Source of the DNA: Isoetes taiwanensis
Taxonomy: Eukaryota; Streptophyta; Lycopodiopsida; Isoetales; Isoetaceae
NCBI GenBank assembly: GCA_021234155.1
Contig: JAJEKV010000013.1
Location: 13,495,877-13,559,876, forward strand
DNA: 64,000 nt
Reading direction: 5' to 3'
Within the stretch, counting starts at the first letter, position 1. Each line of letters begins with the position of its first letter. The notes below the pieces were generated by a model. The model ran no database searches. It worked only from the letters and a program-made list of their open reading frames with translations, and had not been told where the DNA came from. A program made the position numbers and the translations under genes. Shown here in pieces: positions 9,680 to 19,837 of this stretch.

Positions 9680-12600
9680 TTCTAAGCGCCATAGATAGTC
9701 GGAAGATTTGCAGCTAGGCAGACTGGCTGATTGTTGCCAACGTCAACAATCTCCACCTCAGGAGTTTGAATGTGTGGAACAACTTCTCTGTTATGAACAT
9801 TATGAGCAGGAGGTTGAAACATGACAGGAGGAGCTGCATTTTGTGTTGTGAAGAAAAGCGGTTGCTGAGCGTCATCCAACAGTGGTTGCTTCATGACGGC
9901 ATTAAGGTCCAGCGTTTCAGGAGAAAGTTCTGTGTCGGAAAAATGGTCAAGACGTTGAATTCTATTGCAAGGAGCCAGGTAAGGGTCGAGCAGAGCAGCC
10001 ACAGCCTGGTCCTGATCCAGAGTCATCTCAGCCCAGGGATCAGCATATTCAGGGTAGGATGAAAGAGGCAGACTCGCAGGTGGAGCCTGAACATGATAGA
10101 TGTTTTGTGCTTCTTCAGAATCTGTGTCGGAGAGAGAAGGTTCGGCATGTTCAACAGAGATGATCTTGCCTGTTTCCAAATCCATGGTGGCGTTTAGATG
10201 ACCATCTGTAATGACGAGCTGGTCTGTGGCCCAGTAATGGATACTTTTGGCCTGACGGAGAAAAGGCCTGCCGACCAACATTTCATAATACCTGGATCTT
10301 CCCCGGCTTTCCAAACACCAAATTCCAAGGGGAATCTGAGGTCTCCTATATTTATGTGAAGAAGGGGTGTGACGCCTTGAGGGCGCGTGATATGACCATT
10401 GGCCAACTTGATGTCATATGGGGCTCGGTAAAGTTGTGTGATGCCCAATTGCTTTCTGAGTTTATCTGTGATAAGATTGACAGCACTACCTCCATCGATT
10501 TGAACATGATTGACTTGTTGATTGTCCACCATGGCATGGACCGTGGGTGTGGAGGTAGCCACTGCACCGACCAAAACAGTGGGAAGGGGTAACTGGTCCT
10601 TGAGAGCAGGACAGAGTTGCAAAATTGTTGCAAGACTCAAAGGGATTTTGATCTTGGCGAGCTCTTCTTGGAGTTCCAAAGGAACATGAGAGAATGGATC
10701 AGCAGGAGCCAAGGGAACAAGAGTCTGAGATAACGAAGCAGTAACTTCTTTGAGAAGATCCACCTCTGCAGCGATGTTAGGATATGTCTGAGAGCGTGGC
10801 TTGTGAGATGACGGAGGTGCGTCTTGACGTTGCTGAGCTCTGGTGGTTGCGTGTACATTAGCCAGTGTGCGGCCTTCAGCAGCCTGCATGAGGTTGAGGA
10901 TACATTATCTGACTTTGGGCATGACATGAGGCATGAGTTTATCCAAATCTGGTGCAAAGTGAACCTTTTTGTCCTCGGCATGAGGTATCGTGTCAACTGC
11001 AAAAGCAGGTTGCGTAACATGAGGGATGATGGTCAGGGGGCGTGAAGCCCTGGTCTGGCGTGAAACCAAACCAACCCAATTTGATGGTTGAACCGGAGGA
11101 TTTAGAGCCTGGTAAATTTCTTCCTGTGCTTGTTGATCCGTAGGAGGAGTTGACGAAGGAGCTAGTTGATACCGTGATTGTTGAGGCACACGTGGTGGTT
11201 TTCGAAGAACAGGACGAGGGCCTTGTTTGCCATTAGCGATCCAAAGTTGATAGGCCGTGAGGCGTATTGACATGGTTTGATTCGTGCCTGGAAGTTGGAC
11301 TTGAACTTGGGGAAGTTGAGGGCACGCCGTGGTGGTATGACCCCATTCCAGACAATGGTAACACTGGGCTTTAGAAGGATCAAAAGGAGGACGGTTGCTT
11401 TGTCCCCGTGGCTGCTGAGATTGTTGATACTGTTGAGGAGGTTGTGCTTGAAATTGCTGAGGTCGGTATGACGTCTGTTGCTAAGGCGTGGTCTGGACTT
11501 GATAAACCATCTTTTGCCGGAAGGGTGTAGGATGAGTACGAGTGCATTCTTCCGTGGCATGATTGCACATGTTGCAGCGTTTACAATGAGGAGGGCCATT
11601 GGAGGAGTTGCACTCATTGGCCAAATGGCCTTGATATTTGCAGATGTGGTACCAAATTTGACTGCGTTGTGGATTCGAGTGTTGAGGCTGAACGGCAGTC
11701 TGAGGAACCATGACAGGTGGAATGAAGGGTAGCTCTTGGAGAGCCACGCCGCGGGAGGAAACATTAACTGAATGATTGACAAGTTCGATGGCCTGCTCCA
11801 ACGTCTTGGGGCGCAGGTATTCAGTCATGAGTCGAATAGCCGGAGGAAGTCCCTGTAGAAACCAGACGAGGATCTGGCTCTGCGTGGGGTACTCTTGAAG
11901 TTTGCTGAGGAGAATGTGAAGACGATCCGCAAAATCCCTGGTTGACTCCGTGGGCTCTTGCTGAAGATCATTGAGTTGCTTGAGAAGAAGTTGATCATCA
12001 TCTGTGGTGCCATAATGAGAAAGGAAAGCAGTCTTCATGTATGTCCAGTTTTGTTTCCAATGGCTTTTGTTTGCCATGAGCCATTGATGAGGAGAGCCAC
12101 GCAACGTGGTGGAAAAGATATGGAACTTCAGTTGAGGTTGAGCGTGACCATTGAGGACAGCCAGAGCCTCAAATTCTTTCATGTGGGCTTGAGCACTTTG
12201 ATCTAAGGGTTTGCCTTTAGTACTGCCAAAAGTGGGATAGGTCAGTTTGAGAGTCTGAAAAGAAGATTGTGACGGACCTTGCGCATAGAGCGGCTGAGTA
12301 GGAGGAGGCACATAATGAGGTGGTACAGCCATAGTTTCGGTATGGTATGTCAGAGGGGCAGAAAAACCTTGAGAGTCTTGAAAAGGAGCATCCTGTGGGG
12401 AAGGTCCTTGTGAGCTTTATTCGTGAGGTTTGAGATCAGTGAGAGTGTAAACTGGAAGAGTATGGTGAAAAGAAGGGGATTGGGGATATGTCTGAACCTG
12501 GGGAGGGCCGAAAGAGACATGGGGATAACCCATTCCTCCAGGGGGAGATGATGGTTGTGAAGGCAGAGGAGTATGGCCAGAGGAGATATGAATGTAGGCA

Positions 12601-12874
12601 ATCTCTGGAGTGTGGAAATAAGCTGGAGGGGGCTGAACAGGTGTATGATGGGGTGACTGAGGTTGTGAACAATGTTTACACGCTGGAGGAGAGCCAGGAC
12701 GAGAGTGAACACGAGGAGTAGGTGGCGCCGATTGAGCTCGTGAGCGAATATGGCCTCCCTCAATATCATAACCAGTGTCATACATATCTCGAGCAACTTC
12801 GCGACGTTGATGGCGCTCCAAACGAGACGCCGTCTGGTAAGAAGCTCCTCCGGGGTGAAAGCGCGGGCAGACAT
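9680..12874 (-). pseudogene. gag-protease of element N
   Basis: Translation starts MSARAFTPEELL at 12874. A one-frame shift near 12820 leads to a frame running, through in-frame stops near 12417, 11481 and 10905, down to about 10194. In order it shows a Pro/Ser-rich N-terminus, the gag core (FEALAVLNGHAQPQLKFHIF; YLRPKTLEQAIELVN), three CCHC-type knuckles (YHICKYQGHLANEC, CKRCNMCNHATEEC, CYHCLEWGHTTTAC), then a retropepsin-like segment with VQIDGGSAVNLI (catalytic D-G-G-S, as in plant gypsy proteases). After a frameshift near 10200 it continues to 9682. Three stops and two shifts make it non-functional. It joins foreign sequence at 9680, the inversion breakpoint; its pol continuation is at 16242 on the other strand. 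Confidence 0.85.
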
Positions 12875-12899
12875 GGTAAAAGAAGGAAGGGAAAGAAAA

Positions 12900-12920
12900 T
12901 CAGACCCGGCAGCGACGACA
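12900..12920 (-). other. Primer-binding site of element N
   Basis: TGTCGTCGCTGCCGGGTCTG starts one base after the 5' LTR on the minus strand and is the tRNA-Asp-like counterpart of the site at 8150. Confidence 0.6.
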
Positions 12921-12921
12921 G

Positions 12922-13499
12922 TGTTTGGGGTCTGGGTTCGGGAACTCCTGCAAGACAGCCCTCGGTGAGGATCCGTGGATCAAACAGGAGAATCCTGTAG
13001 CTATGTCATGCGGGATTTGCAAAAGAAACAAGGGGAAGGTGAAGAAAGAAAACAGAAGAAAACAAAGAGAACACAATGATAGGAACAAAACTCTTTGATA
13101 TCAATGATGATACATGAACTCTCGCAATGGAGAGAAAACTGAATGGAGATAAGACCCAAAACTCATCTAGCCCGTGAATGCTAGCTCTACTCGTATATAT
13201 AGTACACTGGCCTTTGGCCCAATATAGATACTCTGTCAGATCTCGGTGCCGACTCCTGGAAAAAGGCCTGATTTGAAGGAATGTTGGCGGTGCCTCTTGA
13301 GACCCTGAAATGACGCTGACGGTGACAGCCTGTCACTTGTCTGCTCTCGACCTCTTCGTGCCCGTGGCCTTCTGCGTGGTCTGCGGCTTGGTCTTCTGCT
13401 GGGCCTTTGACGACTGACCTATACCTGACTGTGGATCCTTGGCCTTGACCTGGTCCATCATGTGCATGAATAGTCCTGTACCAGGACGTACAGGACTAA
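12922..13499 (-). repeat. 5' LTR of element N (inverted)
   Basis: On the minus strand it reads TTAGTCCTGTACG...CCCCAAACA, 578 bp; the initial TG is missing compared with the 3' LTR at 25816. It directly abuts AGGCC (13504-13500), the 5-bp target site also found after the 3' LTR at 26380. Confidence 0.85.
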
Positions 13500-13787
13500 G
13501 GCCTTGGGCCCAAAATAGGTGTTTTGCAGATTTTGCTACCAACTTCTGGATCAGGGCCTGATTTTTCGGGAATCTGGCAGTGCCTTCTTTATGTGCCTGG
13601 AATCATGCTGACTCTGAACTGTACTTCTACGGGAGCCGTCATTTATCTGTTCTTTGTCTCTTCTTAGACCCAAGCATTTGTCTTCTGCGTGGATTTCGAC
13701 GGAGGCGTGGGTCTACTACCTGGTCCTGCCTTATTCCTGCCCTGATCCGTGGTCTTCATGAATGTACCTGGACATACAGGACTAACA
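13500..13787 (-). repeat. First half of element M's 3' LTR (inverted)
   Basis: On the minus strand it begins TGTTAGTCCTGTATG right after a polypurine tract and stops at GGGCCCAAGGCC. The intact M LTR continues GTTGTATTATATATATG at this point; the continuation is found at 26380-26665 on the plus strand. Confidence 0.85.
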
Positions 13788-13803
13788 CTCCCCCCCACCA
13801 AAT
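13788..13803 (-). other. Polypurine tract of element M
   Basis: Minus strand TTTGGTGGGGGGGAG immediately precedes the TGTTAG of the 3' LTR. It is the site where plus-strand DNA synthesis would start, and is nearly identical to the tract at 25801-25815. Confidence 0.8.
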
Positions 13804-13870
13804 GACACTCCGTGGAGAGATAAGCAGGAACAGTTTCAGGAGGCGGGAAACCAGGAACTTGAAAATCATC

Positions 13871-15288
13871 TTAACGGCTATGAGGACGTGACCCTGAGTG
13901 ATACGTCGTGATGAGTTCTTGCCGTTCCTTGAGGGCCTCGGGAATATTGAGACTGATTGCAGGGGTCGCATCAATGAGGAAACCAGACTGCACCATATCT
14001 TCAAGGGCACGGTGAGCTTCCGCAGGTACATATTGGCATTTCATGAGAAGATATGTCTGAAGTCCAAAGGCACTTGCACTTGCATTAGGATTGCAATAAT
14101 AAATAGGTCGCTTACGTACAGGAGAAGACACTTTAACGCTGCACAGAAACCTGCTTGTCAATGAACTGAAGGATCCGGGGAGGTGGCAACACGCTCCAAA
14201 AACTGGGTGAGGCCCCAGACTGCGTAAGTAGGCGTCTGCCAACCTCTTTCATTGTGGATATAAATCCAATTGCACGATTGCACTCCAATGTATCACACTC
14301 TTGCCAGACAGAGCGGTGAACAAAACGGGGATCTCAACGGAGGTCTGTGGAAATATGGGCAGGAGTCCAGTCAGCGTGACCAGCCAGAACAGTGGTCCAA
14401 AACAGGAGGCGCCAGTCAGATGTGAGATATCGACGACGTGAGGGTGCTCCCAGTGATGCATAGAGATGATTTTCAGGCGCAGGTTGCATCTTGCTCACGG
14501 AATTCCTGAACAAGATCAGCATCTAAGGTTTGACACCATTGTTCCTAGTCGGAACAAGGGAGCAATGTATGCACAGGAGGAGAGACCCATTCCGTGGGGA
14601 TGGTCTGACTGTCCAGATAGGCACGAAGAGTGTTGTATCCTCCAAGATGCTATAAATAAATCTGTGCAAACTGAATTCCCATATCTTCCGATAAATTCTT
14701 GCGGACTTGTTGCAAGGTTTCAGCAATCCAGAGGGGAAGGTGATGAGCAAGTTCTGGCATATATTCCTCCTTGAAGGTGGTTGTGTGGGTCGGATCCTGC
14801 AAGTATTTGTTCTCAGGCAACAAAAGCCATTGAGCAAGTTCATTGCCACAGAAAGCACGATTTGGCCCATCATCAAATTTGTCCAGTGTATCAGCCAGAT
14901 AGAAATCATGAATGACATAGGCCGTAAGTTGAACTAGACAAAAGATGAAAATTCCTGATCCTCATAGGTAAGAAGGCCATAAACCAAGAGAGCACAGAAG
15001 AGACCTTTATCTTCAATGGAGAGATCAGGCCAAATCGTGAGGAGATTAGTGCTGCTGAGGGGCTCATGAATCTTTCCATTTGCTGAGTACCATTTAAGAA
15101 GAAAGAGATGACGGCGTGAGACGACGTAGTCCAGATAACTGGAGGGAGTTGAGAAATCGCGTGGAATGGTGAGAGCGAGTTGAAGGTATGTCTCGTGTTG
15201 ACTCTGACAAATTGAATAGCCTGCTGTAACTGATGGTCGAGGTCACAGATTCTATTATCTTTTTCAAGAAAAAGGTCCATTTGGTGTC
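13871..15288 (-). pseudogene. 3' half of the extra ORF in element M
   Basis: Broken minus-strand frames match the second half of the extra ORF of element N in order: DLDHQLQQAIQF (about 15240); IHDFYLADT (about 14900); HLGGYNTL; then [20 protein letters not shown] and [20 protein letters not shown] (14115-13985). The frame ends SRPHSR and stop at 13871, about 70 bases before the polypurine tract. In M this ORF is fused almost directly to gag: protease, reverse transcriptase, RNase H, integrase and the first half of the ORF are all missing. No database family is recognised. The shared distal part suggests it encodes a real element protein. Confidence 0.7.
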
Positions 15289-16133
15289 CTCATGTGAAAT
15301 TGTGTCGACAGCAAACGCAGGTTGCGTGTCGTGAGGTATGATCGTCAAAGGGCGGGAGGCCTTGGTCTGGCGGAAAACCAAATCAATTCAATTGGATTGG
15401 TGAACCGGAGGATTGAGAGCCTAATAGATCTCCTCTTGAGCTTGTTGATCGAGAGGGATGGAAGATGATGCTGCTTGCTGAGGCCGCTGTTGGTGAGGTG
15501 GCCGTGGTGGCCTTTTCAGAACAGGGCGTGGGCCTTGTTTGCCGTTGGCGACCCATAATTGATAGGCCGTGAGTCAGACTAATGCAGTTTGATTGGTACC
15601 TGAGGAAGCTGAGGACATGCCGTGGTGATATGGCCCCATTTTTTGCAGTGATAACACTAAGCTTTGGAAGGATCAAAAGGTTGACGGGGGCCTTGACCCC
15701 TAGATTGTTGAGGTTGCTGAACTTGGTGATATTGCTGAGGTGGATACGATTGCTGTTGTTGTGGCATGGTCTGCACCTGAAAGACCATTTTAGCCGGAAG
15801 GGTGTGGGATGCGCACGGGTACACTCTTCAATGGCATGATTACACATATTACAACGTTTACAGTGAGGTGGACCATTGGTGGAGTTGAATTCATTGGCAA
15901 GATGACCTTAGTATTTACAAATGTGACACCAAATTTGGCTGCGTTGAGGAGTAGATTGTTGTGGCTGAACCACATTCTGAGGAACCATGACAGGAGGCAT
16001 GAAGGGAAGCTCCGTGAGGGCAACACCGCGAGGAGACATTGACCGAGTGATTATGGCCTGCTCCAAGGTCTTGGGACGCAGGTACTCAGTCATGAGACGA
16101 ATGGCAGGAGGAAGACCTTGCAGAAACCAGACA
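15289..16133 (-). pseudogene. gag 3' part of element M (inverted copy)
   Basis: The minus-strand frames give FLQGLPPAIRLMTEYLRPKT, the knuckle CHICKY with the same TAA as the copy at 9413, CNHAIEEC, a third-knuckle remnant, and a post-gag spacer like that of N (ATCVCCRHN region, 15300). The first 492 bases (16133-15643) duplicate 9188-9679. Near 15288 gag is joined to the extra ORF, so this is the joint of M's internal pol deletion. Confidence 0.75.
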
Positions 16134-16241
16134 TGTTGGAAGGCATATCCAGTCCATGGATCCCTGCTTTTTGTTCTTTTGTAGAAATTATCCCAACAAC
16201 AGAGAGAGCCTTCTAAGCAGTACAATTTTTTTGCCTGACGC

Positions 16242-17710
16242 TATAAAGATCTTCGGGGTATCAACAAAGACTTGGGGGAACTCACTATTCCTACCAAATC
16301 AGATGCACGTCCTGTATAGCAACGACAGTACCGGCTCAACCCAAATTACCGTGACCGTGTCAAGGCCGAAATTGACAAACTTTTAGCTGTAGGCTTGATT
16401 TATGAGGTCAAACATTCTGAATGGGTGAGCCCCATCGTCATTGCTCTCAAACACAACGGTAAGATCCGCGTTTGCGTGGACTATCGCAAACTCAATCAGG
16501 CCACGGAGCGTGATCACTTCCCACTTCCCTTCACAGACCAGGTTCTGGAAGAGGTCGCTGGTCATGAAATGTACTCCTTCATGGATGGCTTTTCCGGCTA
16601 CAATCAAATCTCAATCAAAGAAACTGATCAACTCAAGACTACCTTTACCACCCCGTGGGGCACTTTTGCCTACAAGGTGGTTCCTTTTGGGTTATCCAAC
16701 TCTCCATCAGCGTTTCAACGCATCATGCTCTCGGTTTTTCACGATTATATGAAGGAGAAACCCTTTCTCCAGATCTTTCAAGATGACTTTCCAACCTACA
16801 GTTCCATGGATGAACACTTGGACAAATTAGAACTTGTCTTTCAGAAATATGATGAGTCAGGCATTAGTCTCAATCCTGAGAAATGCACCTTCTGCGTCAC
16901 CTCTGGTGTTCTATTAGGTCATGTGGTCAGTCAAGCCGGCATCACCACGGATCCTGCTAAAATAAGTTGCGTGCTTAAAGCTCAACCGCCATCTAATATC
17001 AAGGAGACACGTTCTTTCCTGGGTAAGGTCAATTACTATTCCACCTTCATTCCTGGACTTGCAGCCATTGCTGATCCCATTCATAAACTCACAGGTGATG
17101 AATCTACTTGGGCTTGGAATTCCCAGGCGGATGCTGCTTTCCAACAGTTGAAGCTCTTGCTTACTCAGGCCCCCGTGCTTGTTCCTCCTCAATGGGACAA
17201 GCCTTTTCATGTTCATGTTGATGTCTCCGCGTTTGCTATAGGTGCTGTTCTCTCTCAAGCATATGACGCGCACACAGATAAACCGAACCGTTATGCCAGC
17301 AGAAAACTAAATCCTGCTGAGCGCAACTACTCTGCCACCGAGCGGGAGGCTTTGGGCTTAATTTTTTGTATCCAACGCTTCCGTCATTATCTGTTGGGCA
17401 GTCAGATCAAGTTCTTTGTTGATCATCAGGCACTTCTCTATTTGATCAACAAATCCACGCCCACGGGCAGAATTGCTCGTTGGGTCCTTCTTCTGCAAGA
17501 ATTCGCTCCTTTTGAAATCGTTCATAAGGCTGGCTCATGTTGTACCAGATTATCTCTCACGCATCCACACAGATGATCCCTCCACGGGTGTTTCAGACGC
17601 CTTTCCTGACGCCCAGCTACGGCCACGCCCCATTGGTTTCATAACTTTCAGCAGTATCTTCTCACCGGTGCTCTTCCTTCGGAAGATCCCACGCTCTCTC
17701 TAGAAAAGCT
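16242..17710 (+). pseudogene. Reverse transcriptase-RNase H of element N
   Basis: The frame opens YKDLRGINKDLGELTIPTK, has an in-frame TAG near 16318, then runs open to 17576. RT motifs in order are VCVDYRKLNQATERDHFPLP, SGYNQI, PFGLSNSPSAFQRIM and the catalytic FQDDF (usually F-M-D-D-F or Y-x-D-D); next come LLGHVV and FLGKVNYYSTF. RNase H follows with HVHVDVSAFAIGAVLS, TEREALG and VDHQALLYL, so all three acidic positions are kept. A shift near 17540 moves the frame to HVVPDYLSRI. The RT resembles non-chromovirus (Athila/Tat-like) plant gypsy elements. The 5' joint at 16134-16241 is unassigned filler, and the protease-RT linker is missing because of the inversion. Confidence 0.88.
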
Positions 17711-19394
17711 TCATTCACACCGCCGCCAGTTTCTCCGTGAGGTCCATGACTACACCATGGTTGCGGGCCATCTGTACAAACGCGACAAAGATATGGTCCT
17801 GCGACGCTGTATTCTTCCTCATGAAGTGCCCGATATAGTTCGACACGCCCATGAAGGGCTTGGTGGGGGTCATTTTCATGGTGACACCACGGCACGCAAA
17901 ATACTTCTCGCAGGCTATTTCTGGCCCACGCTCTTCAAGGATGCCCACGCTCACGCCCGTACGTGTGATGTCTGTCAACGTGTGGGTCGGCCCACGGCCC
18001 GTGACGCTCTTCCGTTGACGTGAGTCGCCACGCCACTTCCCTTCAGCAAATGGGGAATGGACTTTGTGGGGCCCATCGATCCTCCTGCGCGGCACACCCG
18101 TGCCCGCTACATTCTGGTCGTCACTGATTACGCTACCAAATTGGCTGAGGCTTGTGCACTTCCAGACAACACTGCAGCCAGCACAGCCAAGGTCCTCTAC
18201 ACGCAAATCATCATGCGTTTTGGCTGTCCCACGGAACTGGTCAGTGATCGCGGAGTTCATTTCGTCAATCACACCATCAAGGAGCTGACGGATTATTTGC
18301 TGATACATCACCGCAAAAGCACGTCTTACTATCCTCAAGGGAATGTTTTGGCTGAAAGCACAAACAAGACTCTCATCACTATTCTGAAGAAAATCTGTGA
18401 TGCCTCTCGCACGGATTGGCAAGACAAGTTACCTACTGTTCTTTGGGCTTACAACTGCTGTTTCAAGATTGCTACTGGTCACACTCCTTTTAAGTTGGTA
18501 TATGGTCAAGAAGTCTTGATGCCCTTTGAATATGTTCTTCCGACACTTCGTTTCCAACTTGCTACCACACATAATCCACCTGCAGCTCTTCAAGAACGAG
18601 TTTACCAACTTGAAAAATTGGATGAACTTAGGCGAGCTGCATATATTCGGGTTCTTCATGGTCAACAGTTGCGGAAATCTTTACATGACAAACATCTTAA
18701 GGCCAAAATTTTTAAACCAGGTGATTTGGTTTTGCTTTATGATTCTCATTACAAAAAATTTCCTGGCAAGTTAAAATTCCGGTGGCTTGGTCCTTATCAA
18801 ATATTGCAAGTCGTACAACCCAGCGTTTTCAAGCTGGCTGAGTTAGATGGCACTCCCTTACCTACGCTGGTTAATGGCTTTCGCCTAAAACAATTTCACA
18901 CAGCAGAAACAAGCGTTCATACAAAAGATCAACAACACAATTCCGACTCCGAAGATAGTGACCAGAAGGATAATTATATTTATATAGTGGAGAAAAACAA
19001 AATTTGGGCATTGCCCATATATGAGCCCTATTTACAAAATCCTAAGTTAAGCGAACTCCTACTCCAGGTTCGGAGCAGAGGTAACGCGGAGGACCTGGTA
19101 GAGGCACTGGTCTGGATCCCAGCGCAGATGCACCACCACTTCGATGGGATTACTCTTGGGGTCAGGATGCTCCGCCGTAGCGCCACACCAGTCGTCCATC
19201 CGAATGCCGCGGTTACGGCATTTCCAGAGGTCCATCGCGTTCATTTTACAGGTGATCCATTCCTGGCATCCAGTCGGCATAGTGCATTCGTCATCCATGG
19301 TGTCGAACTGGTGTCTCAGCTTCGACCACTGCTCGTCTTATATAGCCCAACCGCCTGGAACTCAGTCGACGTGGACCAATCAGAACATTGCTAA
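17711..19394 (+). pseudogene. Integrase of element N
   Basis: A zinc-binding HHCC segment (HEGLGGGHFHGD ... CDVCQ, 17850-17985) is followed after an in-frame TGA (18021) by the DDE core: VVTDYATK, LVSDRGVHF and NVLAESTNKTL supply D, D and E. The C-terminal domain reads PGKLKFRWLGPYQILQVVQP and ends about 18900 without a chromodomain. The frame then continues about 160 codons more, starting with an acidic SDSEDSDQKD stretch. It would insert element cDNA into the host genome. Apart from the single TGA the core is intact, so N is a fairly young copy. Confidence 0.88.
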
Positions 19395-19837
19395 CGTGGT
19401 TGCAATGCAAGGCCATTTCTAAATAGAGAATCTTTTTTCCCGCCGCATATCTAGCCATGGTACCTTCTGACATTTTCGTTTTTATGATATCCCACTTCGA
19501 GTTGCCAGCATTAAATGACATTCCTTCCTTTCACGCCCGTAGGACATTAATATTTGTACCTTCGCCAGCTGTCACATCCGATCGTTCATTCACGTTTCAT
19601 CTCCACCGTTCATCGCTTCTCCCTTAACTGCTTGGGGACTTAGCCAAATTTTTGCCTCTTAATCGACTTCTTGCCATCTCTTGCCACCTGGCAACATCAA
19701 CGCTCCTTCTCATCACGCCCCTTCGCCACAACTTGTGCGCCCTAAAACCTTTTCGTCTATCTTCGTTTTTGTCTTCCGCTCTCCGCCCACCGGCTTCTCA
19801 CATCCGCTCTTCCAGTTACCTTCAGACGCTCTTCGCC

